Positions 16,803-25,095 of a DNA stretch of 64,000 bases are shown one piece after another (positions within the stretch are counted from its first letter, which is position 1; every line of letters begins with the position of its first letter). The notes beneath the pieces are model-generated. The model made no database searches, was not told where the DNA came from, and saw nothing but the letters and a program-made list of their open reading frames with translations. The position numbers and the translations under genes are program-made. Source of the stretch: Pantoea sp050157905 (GTDB taxonomy: Bacteria > Pseudomonadota > Gammaproteobacteria > Enterobacterales > Enterobacteriaceae); the NCBI RefSeq assembly GCF_050157905.1, contig NZ_JBKIWZ010000001.1, positions 2,852,001 to 2,916,000 of the forward strand. Direction: 5' to 3'.

Positions 16803-17057
16803 TTACAGGATTGCTTTTTCGATTACGCGAACCAGGGTCCAGGATTTGGTCTTGGACAGTGGACGGCATTCGCGGATTTCTACCACGTCACCAATTCCAC
16901 ATTCATTGTTCTCGTCATGGATGTGCAGCTTAGTCGTACGCTTAATGAATTTGCCGTAGATCGGGTGTTTCACGAAACGTTCGATAGCAACAACTGCAGA
17001 TTTCTGCATTTTGTCACTTACTACACGACCCTGCAGAGTACGGATTTTATCGGTCAT
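16803..17057 (-). CDS. rpsQ: 30S ribosomal protein S17
   Basis: S17 is an early-binding 16S protein of the OB fold. It begins MTDKIRTLQGRVVSDKMQKS and contains the GDVVEIRECRPLSKTKSW block. Its length of 84 residues equals E. coli. It is the last gene of the S10 operon, its start overlapping the rpmC stop by one base. Confidence 0.99.
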   Translation of the reverse strand: MTDKIRTLQGRVVSDKMQKSAVVAIERFVKHPIYGKFIKRTTKLHIHDENNECGIGDVVEIRECRPLSKTKSWTLVRVIEKAIL

Positions 17058-17248
17058 TACGAACCCGCCTTCTCAGTCAGTAAAGTCTTAACGCGTGCAA
17101 CATCACGGCGAACCTGCTTCAGCAGATGAGTCTGCTGCAGTTGGCCAGATGCTGCCTGCATGCGCAGGTTAAATTGCTCACGCAGCAGATTAAGCAGCTC
17201 AGTGTTCAGCTCTTCGACGCTTTTTTCACGCAGCTCAGTTGCTTTCAT
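17057..17248 (-). CDS. rpmC: 50S ribosomal protein L29
   Basis: L29 lies at the polypeptide exit and helps dock trigger factor and SRP. It is 63 residues, beginning MKATELREKSVEELNTELLN. One-base overlaps with both rplP and rpsQ indicate tight translational coupling in the S10 operon. Confidence 0.99.
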   Translation of the reverse strand: MKATELREKSVEELNTELLNLLREQFNLRMQAASGQLQQTHLLKQVRRDVARVKTLLTEKAGS

Positions 17249-17658
17249 TACATCACCGTCTTAGTTACAAAGGTGGTTTTGATAGGCAGTTTTGCTGCTG
17301 CCAGCTTGAATGCTTCACGGGCCAGCTCTTCTGATACGCCGTCCATTTCATACAGGACTTTACCAGGCTGGATCAGGGCAACCCAATACTCTACGTTACC
17401 CTTACCTTTACCCATACGCACTTCCAGCGGCTTCTCGGTGATCGGTTTGTCCGGGAATACACGGATCCAGATCTTACCTTGACGCTTAACTGCACGGGTC
17501 ATAGCACGACGTGCTGCTTCGATCTGACGAGCAGTCAGACGACCACGGCCAACAGCTTTCAGACCGAAAGTACCGAAGCTGACATCCGTACCCTGCGCCA
17601 GACCACGGTTACGGCCTTTGTGCACTTTACGGAATTTCGTACGCTTTGGTTGTAACAT
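17248..17658 (-). CDS. rplP: 50S ribosomal protein L16
   Basis: L16 organises the A-site region of the 50S subunit. It begins MLQPKRTKFRKVHKGRNRGL. The conserved arginine that is hydroxylated by RoxA in E. coli lies in the VFPDKPITEKPLEVRMGKGK region. Its length of 136 residues equals E. coli. S10 operon, 12 bases after rpsC. Confidence 0.99.
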   Translation of the reverse strand: MLQPKRTKFRKVHKGRNRGLAQGTDVSFGTFGLKAVGRGRLTARQIEAARRAMTRAVKRQGKIWIRVFPDKPITEKPLEVRMGKGKGNVEYWVALIQPGKVLYEMDGVSEELAREAFKLAAAKLPIKTTFVTKTVM

Positions 17659-17670
17659 CAGCGACTCTCC

Positions 17671-18369
17671 TTACTTACGGCCTTTACGCTGCTGCTTTTT
17701 AGGTTGAGCAGCCGGTTCCGGTTGTTCAACAGCAGCCATACCACCCAGGATCTCACCTTTGAAGATCCATACCTTAACGCCGATTACACCATAAGTGGTG
17801 TGCGCTTCAGAGGTGTTGTAGTCAATGTCAGCACGCAGAGTGTGCAATGGCACGCGACCTTCACGGTACCATTCGGTACGTGCGATCTCAGCGCCACCCA
17901 GACGGCCGCTAACTTCAACTTTAATACCCTTCGCGCCAAGACGCATGGCGTTCTGAACTGCACGCTTCATAGCACGACGGAACATCACACGACGCTCCAG
18001 CTGTGAAGTGATGCTGTCAGCTACCAGTTTCGCGTCCAGTTCCGGCTTGCGGACTTCGGCGATATTGATCTGCGCAGGAACGCCAGCGATTTTCGCGACG
18101 ACGGTGCGCAGTTTCTCGACATCTTCACCTTTCTTACCGATAACGATGCCCGGACGAGCAGTGTGAATGGTCACACGGATGCTCTTCGCTGGACGCTCGA
18201 TAACGATACGAGAGACAGACGCTTTAGCCAGTTCTTTAGTCAGGAACTGACGTACTTTAAAATCGCTGTCCAGGTTGTCAGCGAATTCGTTGGTGTTCGC
18301 AAACCAGGTAGAGTTCCATGGTTTTACAATACCCAGGCGAATACCATTAGGATGTACTTTCTGACCCAT
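17671..18369 (-). CDS. rpsC: 30S ribosomal protein S3
   Basis: S3 forms part of the mRNA entry channel and its helicase. It begins MGQKVHPNGIRLGIVKPWNS and carries the KH domain with GxxG-type sequence VIGKKGED near residue 78. The C-terminal tail is basic (KKQQRKGRK). 232 residues, close to E. coli. S10 operon. Confidence 0.99.
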   Translation of the reverse strand: MGQKVHPNGIRLGIVKPWNSTWFANTNEFADNLDSDFKVRQFLTKELAKASVSRIVIERPAKSIRVTIHTARPGIVIGKKGEDVEKLRTVVAKIAGVPAQINIAEVRKPELDAKLVADSITSQLERRVMFRRAMKRAVQNAMRLGAKGIKVEVSGRLGGAEIARTEWYREGRVPLHTLRADIDYNTSEAHTTYGVIGVKVWIFKGEILGGMAAVEQPEPAAQPKKQQRKGRK

Positions 18370-18386
18370 TGCTAGTCTCCAGAGTC

Positions 18387-18719
18387 TCAGCGATCGGACA
18401 CAACCACAGTAATGTGGCTGGTGCGCTTCAGGATGCGATCTGCACGACCTTTGGCACGCGGCATAATGCGTTTCATGGTCGGACCTTCATCAACGAAAAT
18501 TTTCGTGATTTTCAGATCGTCGATATCAGCGCCATCGTTGTGTTCGGCGTTAGCAATGGCAGATTCCAGAACTTTCTTGACCAGTACAGCCGCTTTCTTG
18601 TTGGTGTAGGTCAAAATGTCCAGAGCCTGCGACACTTTCTTACCGCGAATCAGGTCAGCAACAAGGCGAACCTTCTGAGCAGAAGAACGAGCGTGGCGAT
18701 GTTGAGCAATAGTTTCCAT
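18387..18719 (-). CDS. rplV: 50S ribosomal protein L22
   Basis: L22 lines the exit tunnel with a long beta-hairpin, and macrolide-resistance and arrest-peptide effects map to it. It begins METIAQHRHARSSAQKVRLV, and the hairpin tip region MKRIMPRAKGRADRI is intact with no deletion. Its length of 110 residues equals E. coli. Confidence 0.99.
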   Translation of the reverse strand: METIAQHRHARSSAQKVRLVADLIRGKKVSQALDILTYTNKKAAVLVKKVLESAIANAEHNDGADIDDLKITKIFVDEGPTMKRIMPRAKGRADRILKRTSHITVVVSDR

Positions 18720-18732
18720 CTCTTCCTCCTAC

Positions 18733-19011
18733 TTATTTCTTCTTGGCTTTTTTATCAGCCGCGTGACCGCGATAAGTACGTGTCGGCGCGAATTCACCCA
18801 GTTTGTGACCAACCATTTCGTCGGAAACAAAGACAGGAACGTGCTGACGACCATTATGGACAGCGATGGTCAAACCGATCATGTTAGGAAAGATCGTTGA
18901 ACGACGGGACCAAGTGCGCAAAGGCTTCTTGTCACCGCTTTCCACCGCTTTCTCTACCTTCTTCAGCAAGTGCAGGTCAATAAAAGGACCTTTCTTGAGA
19001 GAACGTGGCAT
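18733..19011 (-). CDS. rpsS: 30S ribosomal protein S19
   Basis: S19 lies in the 30S head, pairs with S13 and contacts A-site tRNA. It begins [20 protein letters not shown] and includes [16 protein letters not shown]. Its length of 92 residues equals E. coli. S10 operon, between rplB and rplV. Confidence 0.99.
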
Positions 19012-19027
19012 GGCTTATCCTCTAATA

Positions 19028-19849
19028 TTATTTGCTACGGCGACGTACGATAAATTTATCGGTACGCTTGTTGCTACGGGTCTTCTTACCTTTGGTCTGA
19101 ACGCCCCACGGTGAAACCGGGTGCTTACCAAAGTTACGACCTTCACCACCACCGTGCGGGTGATCAACTGGGTTCATCGCGGTACCACGAACGGTCGGAC
19201 GAACACCACGCCAACGGGCTGCACCAGCTTTACCCAGAACGCGGAGCATGTGCTCAGCATTACCGACTTCGCCCAGCGTTGCGCGGCAGTCAGACTCGAC
19301 TTTACGCATTTCACCTGAACGCAGACGCAGGGTAACGTAAGAACCTTCACGCGCAACGATCTGCACGTAAGCACCGGCTGAGCGAGCAATCTGACCGCCT
19401 TTGCCTGGTTTCATTTCTACGTTATGCACGGTTGAACCCACCGGGATGTTACGCATCGGCAGAGTGTTACCTGCTTTGATCGCAGCATCAACGCCAGATT
19501 GGATCTGGTCGCCGGCTTTCAGGCCTTTAGGGGCCAGGATGTAACGGCGCTCGCCGTCTTTGTACAGAACCAGTGCGATGTTCGCAGAGCGGTTCGGATC
19601 GTACTCAAGACGTTCAACAACTGCCGGGATACCGTCTTTGTTGCGTTTGAAGTCAACAATACGATAAGCCTGCTTGTGACCACCACCGATGTGACGGGTA
19701 GTGATACGACCATTGTTGTTACGGCCACCGGATTTGCTGTTTTTTTCTACCAGCGGGGCAAATGGTTTGCCCTTGTGCAGCTCCGCGTTTACCACTTTAA
19801 CTACATGGCGACGACCCGGAGATGTCGGTTTACATTTAACAACTGCCAT
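19028..19849 (-). CDS. rplB: 50S ribosomal protein L2
   Basis: L2 is needed for subunit association and peptidyl transferase centre assembly. It begins MAVVKCKPTSPGRRHVVKVV and has the signature VRGTAMNPVDHPHGGGEGR near residue 220, including the conserved His. Its length of 273 residues equals E. coli. Confidence 0.99.
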   Translation of the reverse strand: MAVVKCKPTSPGRRHVVKVVNAELHKGKPFAPLVEKNSKSGGRNNNGRITTRHIGGGHKQAYRIVDFKRNKDGIPAVVERLEYDPNRSANIALVLYKDGERRYILAPKGLKAGDQIQSGVDAAIKAGNTLPMRNIPVGSTVHNVEMKPGKGGQIARSAGAYVQIVAREGSYVTLRLRSGEMRKVESDCRATLGEVGNAEHMLRVLGKAGAARWRGVRPTVRGTAMNPVDHPHGGGEGRNFGKHPVSPWGVQTKGKKTRSNKRTDKFIVRRRSK

Positions 19850-19866
19850 TGTCTTTCTCCTCCGAC

Positions 19867-20169
19867 TTACTCAGCGCCGCCAGCGAAGTCCAGATTCTGG
19901 CCTTCTTTCAGGGTGACGTAAGCTTTTTTCCAGTCGCTACGACGACCGATACGCTGTCCTTGACGCTTAACTTTGCCCTTAACTACCAGGGTGTTTACGT
20001 CTTTAACTTCTACTTCGAACAGTTTCTCAACAGCAGCAACGATCTCTGCTTTGGTCGCGTCATTAGCAACTTTGAGAACGATGGTATTGGTTTTTTCCAT
20101 CGCGCTAGATGCTTTTTCAGATACGTGCGGCGCGCGCAGTACTTTCAGCAGACGTTCTTCACGGATCAT
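19867..20169 (-). CDS. rplW: 50S ribosomal protein L23
   Basis: L23 is the main dock at the tunnel exit for trigger factor and SRP. It begins MIREERLLKVLRAPHVSEKA. Its length of 100 residues equals E. coli. The start overlaps the end of rplD by four bases, so the pair is translationally coupled. Confidence 0.99.
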   Translation of the reverse strand: MIREERLLKVLRAPHVSEKASSAMEKTNTIVLKVANDATKAEIVAAVEKLFEVEVKDVNTLVVKGKVKRQGQRIGRRSDWKKAYVTLKEGQNLDFAGGAE

Positions 20170-20771
20170 GCCAGCATCTCCTCAACTTGCTTAACTGCGT
20201 CAGCAGTCATAACGACTTTGTCGAAGGCGATCAGGCTAACTGGGTCGATACCTGATGCATCACGCACGTCAACCTTGTACAGGTTACGGGCAGCCAGGAA
20301 CAGATTCTCATCCAGTTCACCGGTGATGATCAGCACGTCTTCCAGCGCCATGTCTTTCAGTTTCTGTACCAGCAGCTTAGTTTTCGGCGCTTCTACAGCA
20401 AATGATTCGACAACGATCAGACGATCTTGACGTACCAGCTCGGACAGGATGCTTTTCAGCGCGCCGCGGTACATCTTTTTGTTAACTTTTTGACTGTGGT
20501 CCTGCGGCTTCGCAGCAAAGGTCACGCCACCTGAACGCCAGATTGGGCTCTTTACAGAACCTGAACGCGCACGGCCGGTGCCTTTCTGACGCCAAGGCTT
20601 TTTGCCTGAACCAGTTACTTCGGCGCGAGTTTTCTGCGCACGAGTACCCTGACGGGCGCCTGATGCGTAAGCAACAACAACCTGGTGAACCAGCGCTTCG
20701 TTGAAATCACGACCGAAGGTAGTTTCGGAAACAGTCAGCGCGCTCTGCGCGTCTTTCAATACTAATTCCAT
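20166..20771 (-). CDS. rplD: 50S ribosomal protein L4, regulator of the S10 operon
   Basis: L4 helps form the exit tunnel and is the autogenous regulator that stops transcription and translation of the S10 operon at the leader RNA. It begins MELVLKDAQSALTVSETTFG, and the tunnel loop region KKPWRQKGTGRARSGSVKSP is intact. Its length of 201 residues equals E. coli. Confidence 0.99.
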   Translation of the reverse strand: MELVLKDAQSALTVSETTFGRDFNEALVHQVVVAYASGARQGTRAQKTRAEVTGSGKKPWRQKGTGRARSGSVKSPIWRSGGVTFAAKPQDHSQKVNKKMYRGALKSILSELVRQDRLIVVESFAVEAPKTKLLVQKLKDMALEDVLIITGELDENLFLAARNLYKVDVRDASGIDPVSLIAFDKVVMTADAVKQVEEMLA

Positions 20772-20781
20772 TGCTATCCCC

Positions 20782-21411
20782 TTACGCCTTCACAGCTGGT
20801 TTAACAATCAGGTCGCTACCGGTAGCACCGGGAACTGCACCTTTAACCAGCAGCAGGTTGCGCTCAGCGTCAACACGTACTACGTCCAGACTCTGAACGG
20901 TTACGCGCTCATTACCCAGCTGACCTGCCATTTTCTTGCCTTTGAACACTTTGCCCGGAGTCTGGTTCTGACCGATAGAACCCGGAACGCGGTGAGACAA
21001 GGAGTTACCGTGAGTCGCGTCCTGGGTACGGAAGTTCCAGCGCTTAACGGTACCTGCGAAACCTTTACCTTTAGAGGTACCGGTTACGTCAACTTTCTTA
21101 ACTTCAGCGAAAATCTCAACGCTGATGCTCTGACCTACAGAATATTCTTCACCTTCAGCGGTGCGGAATTCCCACAGACCACGGCCAGCTTCAACGCCAG
21201 CTTTAGCAAAATGACCAGCTTCAGGTTTGGTCACACGGTTTGCTTTTTTAGCACCGGTGGTAACCTGAATTGCCTGGTAACCATCGTTTTCCAGGCCTTT
21301 GACCTGAGTAACGCGGTTCGCTTCAACTTCGATTACGGTGACGGGGATAGAAACGCCATCTTCATTGAAGATGCGGGTCATGCCCACTTTTTTACCGACT
21401 AAACCAATCAT
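20782..21411 (-). CDS. rplC: 50S ribosomal protein L3
   Basis: L3 initiates 50S assembly and reaches toward the peptidyl transferase centre. It begins MIGLVGKKVGMTRIFNEDGV. The loop around VPGSIGQNQTPGKVFKGKKM contains the glutamine that PrmB methylates in E. coli. Its length of 209 residues equals E. coli. S10 operon, 32 bases after rpsJ. Confidence 0.99.
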   Translation of the reverse strand: MIGLVGKKVGMTRIFNEDGVSIPVTVIEVEANRVTQVKGLENDGYQAIQVTTGAKKANRVTKPEAGHFAKAGVEAGRGLWEFRTAEGEEYSVGQSISVEIFAEVKKVDVTGTSKGKGFAGTVKRWNFRTQDATHGNSLSHRVPGSIGQNQTPGKVFKGKKMAGQLGNERVTVQSLDVVRVDAERNLLLVKGAVPGATGSDLIVKPAVKA

Positions 21412-21443
21412 TGTTTCAACCTCTCAATCGCTCGATGACCTGA

Positions 21444-21755
21444 TTAACCCAGGCTGATCTGCACGTCAACACCGGCAGCCAGATCCAGACGCATCAGAGC
21501 ATCAACGGTTTTTTCAGTTGGCTCAACGATGTCTACCAGACGCTTGTGAGTGCGAATCTCGTACTGATCACGCGCATCTTTGTTGACGTGCGGAGAGATC
21601 AGAACGGTAAAACGCTCTTTGCGGGTTGGCAGCGGGATTGGACCACGAACCTGCGCACCAGTGCGCTTGGCGGTCTCAACGATTTCCGCGGTTGATTGAT
21701 CGATCAGACGATGATCAAACGCTTTAAGACGGATACGGATTCTTTGGTTCTGCAT
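21444..21755 (-). CDS. rpsJ: 30S ribosomal protein S10 (NusE)
   Basis: S10 is a 30S head protein that also works as NusE in transcription antitermination and in coupling through NusG. It begins [20 protein letters not shown] and contains [20 protein letters not shown]. Its length of 103 residues equals E. coli. First gene of the S10 operon. Confidence 0.99.
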
Positions 21756-21930
21756 GAGACCAGAGCTCCAAACTTTTTATAGACGAAAAAAATTACTACT
21801 CGAACCCATTACGATTGATGGGAGAGTGTAATCGTTCAGCATATAACTCCCCAATTGGGAGTATTGTCAGGCGGCCTAAAATTCAGCCGTCTGCGATTCT
21901 GCTCGAATCGCGCCTGCAATATCTGCAGGC
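21756..21930 (-). promoter_or_regulatory. S10 operon leader with L4-controlled attenuator
   Basis: About 175 bases separate the predicted start from rpsJ, the length known in E. coli. On the minus strand ACTCTCCCAT and ATGGG...GAGT (within 21798-21829) form a stem followed by a run of seven T at 21786-21792, an attenuator shape. A second stem CTCCC/GGGAG lies near 21846-21863. In E. coli L4 and NusA act on equivalent stems, and that mechanism is inferred here. Confidence 0.8.
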
Positions 21931-21936
21931 CCGCGC

Positions 21937-21964
21937 ATTATACGTAAATCTGTTCAGGAAGCAA
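21937..21964 (-). promoter_or_regulatory. S10 operon promoter
   Basis: On the minus strand TTGCTT (21959-21964) and TATAAT (21937-21942) are spaced by 16 bases. Initiation near 21930 gives a leader of the expected length. Confidence 0.88.
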
Positions 21965-22149
21965 CCCATGTTGTGGTTTTCGCGGGTAAATAGTGGCACG
22001 TCGATGAGATGGGCCTCGCATAGTGCTGTCGACTGACGGAGAACGCCTCCCTTCGGCTGTGGGCCGCCCTCCATCACGCTGGATTCGCTGATGACGCAGA
22101 CCTTATTGCCTGTGAAACTCTGCCTGTCTCTATTATCCGGAGCCCTATC

Positions 22150-22920
22150 ATGGTCCCTGTTGTTATCACTTATCTTGCGGCGCTTGCAGGCGGGGGCGCA
22201 CTGGGCAGCTTCCTGTCGCTGGCCTGCGCGCGCTTTACCCCTGCCCTCTCACCAGCGCAGTGGTTTGCCACACTGTGCTTTCCTGCCTCACGAGGCGACT
22301 GTTGCCAGAAACGCCTGTTATGGCGCGACACCCTGCCGCTGATAAGCTGGCCAGCTTTGAGAGGACGCTGCCGCATCTGTCAGCAACCATTTGACGCAGG
22401 CAGTTTTCTTACTGAAGGGCTGTTCGCCCTGCTCTGTCTGCTGGTAATGCAAAGCGTTGATAGCGTTTCAGACAGAATTTACCTCATCGCGGCCGCCAGC
22501 CTTTTATTCCTGCTTTCAGCCATTGATCGCCGCTGCTTCTGTCTGCCAGACCCGCTTAACTATTTGCTGCTCTGGCTGGGATTGCTCCACGCGACTCAGA
22601 CAGGCAGCGAAGCAGCGGCCATCTATGGCGCAATAATGGGCTATTGTTCGCTGTGGCTGCTTGCCTGGGGCTTTCGCAGCGTGCGGGATGTGGAAGGACT
22701 GGGCTATGGTGATATCAAGCTTTTTGCTGCGCTGGGCGCCTGCTGTGGCTGGCAGGCCCTGGCCAGCATTGCGCTGGGGGCAACGCTGCTGGCGCTGATA
22801 GCCATTTTCGCCGTTCAACGGCGGGATTTGAGGCCGGACAGTCTGCTGCCCTTCGGCCCATTTCTGGCCATTGCAGGCTGGGTCACCCTTGCGCTTCAGA
22901 CGCGGTTCACTCTTCTTTGA
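22150..22920 (+). CDS. Type IV prepilin peptidase (A24 family)
   Basis: This inner-membrane aspartyl protease cuts the leader from type IV pilin or pseudopilin precursors and methylates the new N-terminus. The catalytic pair is Asp126 (LSAIDRR) and Asp188 in GLGYGDIK. The 256 residues are mostly hydrophobic. The cytoplasmic Cys region is unusual: the second pair CRIC (74, 77) is normal, but the first is CC (51-52) instead of CxxC. It occupies the site of gspO in E. coli, beside bfr, without any gsp genes. The hof cluster at the right of the window is a likely client system. Its end overlaps convergent bfr by 14 bases. Confidence 0.9.
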   Translation: MVPVVITYLAALAGGGALGSFLSLACARFTPALSPAQWFATLCFPASRGDCCQKRLLWRDTLPLISWPALRGRCRICQQPFDAGSFLTEGLFALLCLLVMQSVDSVSDRIYLIAAASLLFLLSAIDRRCFCLPDPLNYLLLWLGLLHATQTGSEAAAIYGAIMGYCSLWLLAWGFRSVRDVEGLGYGDIKLFAALGACCGWQALASIALGATLLALIAIFAVQRRDLRPDSLLPFGPFLAIAGWVTLALQTRFTLL

Positions 22921-23380
22921 TCTGAGCCTGCAGGTAGTTCTGGATGCCCATCATCCGGATTAATTCCAGTTCAGTCTCAATCCAGTCGATGTGATGCTCT
23001 TCATCGGCCAGAATCTCAATCATCATATCGCGGCTGACATAGTCATGCACTTTGTCAGCGTAGGCGATCGCTTCGCGAAGATCCTTCGCGCCCTCCAGTT
23101 CCAGACTCAGATCTGAACTGAGCATCTCCTCAACGTCTTCACCGATACGAAGTCGTCCCAGGTCCTGAAGGTTGGGTATCCCCTCAAGAAAAAGAATGCG
23201 CTCAATGTACTTATCAGCATGCTTCATCTCATCAATTGATTCGTGGTATTCCACATCATTGAGACGGGTCAGGCCCCAGTTTTTAAACATGCGCGCATGC
23301 AGAAAATACTGGTTAATGGCAACCAGTTCATTTCCCAACAGTTTATTCAGATGACTGATGACTTTGATATCGCCCTTCAT
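22907..23380 (-). CDS. bfr: Bacterioferritin
   Basis: Bfr forms a 24-subunit shell that oxidises and stores iron, with haem bound between subunit pairs. Ferroxidase ligands Glu18, Glu51, His54, and the EILADEEHHIDW helix with Glu127 and His130 are present, as is the haem ligand Met52. The ATG at 23380 has GGAGGG six bases upstream, giving 157 residues. A TTG six bases earlier is rejected. bfd, encoding its iron-release ferredoxin, is just upstream on the same strand. Confidence 0.98.
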   Translation of the reverse strand: MKGDIKVISHLNKLLGNELVAINQYFLHARMFKNWGLTRLNDVEYHESIDEMKHADKYIERILFLEGIPNLQDLGRLRIGEDVEEMLSSDLSLELEGAKDLREAIAYADKVHDYVSRDMMIEILADEEHHIDWIETELELIRMMGIQNYLQAQIKEE

Positions 23381-23479
23381 TATCAACCCTCCACGTCCGG
23401 TTTATTAGAGCGTAGATGCGGTTAAAAAGAAGTCAAAAAGCCGTGACGGAAATTGTGGGTATTCACACACAGATGGGCG

Positions 23480-23674
23480 TCAGGCAATCTCTTTGTAGAG
23501 CGGCGCGTGCTGCAGCTCAGTTTCCATAATTTCTCGCGCAGCACGAATGCATTTACCACACTGTTTGCCAACAGGCACGAACTGGCGGAGCTGCTGAATA
23601 GATTTGGGCTGGTAGCGACGCACAACTTCACGAAGGGTTTTATCACTGATGGCATTACACAGGCAGACGTACAT
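23480..23674 (-). CDS. bfd: Bacterioferritin-associated ferredoxin
   Basis: Bfd is a 64-residue [2Fe-2S] protein that reduces the Bfr core through its haem to mobilise iron. The cluster ligands are seen as MYVCLC (Cys4, Cys6) and CGKC (Cys39, Cys42), and the AAREIMETEL helix matches E. coli. The same frame is open far upstream, but the family start at 23674 is clear. Expression under iron limitation by Fur is known in E. coli, and a Fur-like site lies upstream. Confidence 0.96.
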   Translation of the reverse strand: MYVCLCNAISDKTLREVVRRYQPKSIQQLRQFVPVGKQCGKCIRAAREIMETELQHAPLYKEIA

Positions 23675-23705
23675 TGATTCATCACTCGGGTACATTTTGC
23701 ACACA

Positions 23706-23731
23706 GTGTAAATGCGAATCGTTTTTATTAC
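23706..23731 (-). promoter_or_regulatory. Possible Fur site upstream of bfd
   Basis: The minus strand reads AATAAAAACGATTCGCATTT about 40 bases before the bfd start, an AT-rich stretch resembling overlapping Fur hexamers. bfd is Fur-repressed in E. coli. The match is loose and based on inspection only. Confidence 0.35.
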
Positions 23732-23771
23732 AAACCCACCCTTTACAGGGTTATCCCGGATCCCGCGCAAA

Positions 23772-23799
23772 AAAAAAGAGCACCGAAGTGCTCTTTTTT
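23772..23799 (-). terminator. Bidirectional terminator after tufA
   Basis: AAAAAAGAGCAC, the loop CGAA and GTGCTCTTTTTT form a symmetric stem with T-runs on both strands (stem arms 23778-23783 and 23788-23793). It lies about 45 bases after the tufA stop and closes the str operon. Confidence 0.93.
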
Positions 23800-23843
23800 C
23801 TGTGTTGCAGTGGCCGTTTTCACGACCACAGCAGATATCACAA

Positions 23844-25028
23844 TTAAGCGATAACTTTAGCAACAACACCCGCGCCAACGGTACGGCCGCCTTCGCGGAT
23901 TGCGAAGCGCAGACCTTCGTCCATTGCGATTGGGTGGATCAGGGTAACAACCATTTTGATGTTGTCGCCTGGCATGACCATTTCAACGCCTTCTGGCAGC
24001 TCTACTGAACCGGTCACGTCAGTGGTACGGAAGTAGAACTGTGGACGGTAGCCCTTGAAGAACGGAGTATGGCGGCCACCTTCGTCTTTGGACAGAACGT
24101 AAACTTCTGACTCGAACTGGGTGTGTGGCTTGATGGTGCCTGGCTTAGCCAGAACCTGACCACGCTGGATGTCTTCACGCTTGATACCGCGCAGCAGAAC
24201 ACCACAGTTTTCGCCTGCCTGACCCTGGTCCAGCAGCTTACGGAACATCTCAACACCGGTACAGGTTGATTTCGCAGTATCTTTGATACCCACGATTTCA
24301 ACTTCGTCGCCGACTTTAACGATGCCGCGCTCAACACGACCGGTAACAACGGTACCACGGCCAGAGATTGAGAATACGTCTTCGATTGGCAGCAGGAACG
24401 GCATGTCGATCGCACGCTGAGGTTCTGGGATGTAGTTGTCCAGGTGTTCAGCCAGCTCGATGATTTTCGCTTCCCACTCTGCTTCGCCTTCCAGCGCTTT
24501 CAGCGCAGAACCACGAACGATTGGTGTGTCGTCGCCTGGGAAGTCATAAGCTGACAGCAGGTCACGAACTTCCATCTCAACCAGTTCCAGCAGCTCTTCA
24601 TCATCAACCATGTCACACTTGTTCAGGAACACGATGATGTAAGGAACGCCAACCTGACGACCCAGCAGGATGTGCTCGCGGGTCTGTGGCATCGGGCCAT
24701 CAGTCGCAGCAACAACCAGGATCGCGCCGTCCATCTGCGCAGCACCGGTGATCATGTTTTTCACATAGTCGGCGTGGCCTGGGCAGTCAACGTGTGCATA
24801 GTGACGAGTCGGGGTTTCATACTCAACGTGTGAAGTGTTGATGGTGATACCACGAGCTTTCTCTTCTGGTGCGTTATCGATCTGATCGAATGCACGTGCC
24901 TGGCCACCGTAAGTTTTAGACAGTACGGTGGTGATAGCTGCAGTCAGGGTGGTTTTACCGTGGTCAACGTGACCGATGGTGCCCACGTTTACGTGCAGTT
25001 TGTTACGCTGAAATTGCTCTTTCGCCAT
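23844..25028 (-). CDS. tufA: Elongation factor Tu
   Basis: EF-Tu carries aminoacyl-tRNA to the ribosome as the GTP complex. G-domain motifs are complete: GHVDHGKT near residue 19, DCPGHAD near 81 and NKCD near 136. Domains 2 and 3 follow, 394 residues in all. It is the last gene of the str operon, 67 bases after fusA and before a terminator. Enterics usually have a second copy, tufB, elsewhere. Confidence 0.99.
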   Translation of the reverse strand: MAKEQFQRNKLHVNVGTIGHVDHGKTTLTAAITTVLSKTYGGQARAFDQIDNAPEEKARGITINTSHVEYETPTRHYAHVDCPGHADYVKNMITGAAQMDGAILVVAATDGPMPQTREHILLGRQVGVPYIIVFLNKCDMVDDEELLELVEMEVRDLLSAYDFPGDDTPIVRGSALKALEGEAEWEAKIIELAEHLDNYIPEPQRAIDMPFLLPIEDVFSISGRGTVVTGRVERGIVKVGDEVEIVGIKDTAKSTCTGVEMFRKLLDQGQAGENCGVLLRGIKREDIQRGQVLAKPGTIKPHTQFESEVYVLSKDEGGRHTPFFKGYRPQFYFRTTDVTGSVELPEGVEMVMPGDNIKMVVTLIHPIAMDEGLRFAIREGGRTVGAGVVAKVIA

Positions 25029-25095
25029 GGCGATAATTCCTTACGTTGTGCCTTCACCCTCGGGTGAAGGCATCAGTTCAAATTTAAACCGTAGC

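Noticed and set aside
16594..16869. 91-codon minus-strand frame crossing the rpsQ terminator
   Set aside because: It would read through the strong hairpin into rpsQ in another frame.
22091..22342. 83-codon frame overlapping the start of the prepilin peptidase
   Set aside because: It is in another frame of a gene with both catalytic Asp motifs, and has no features of its own.
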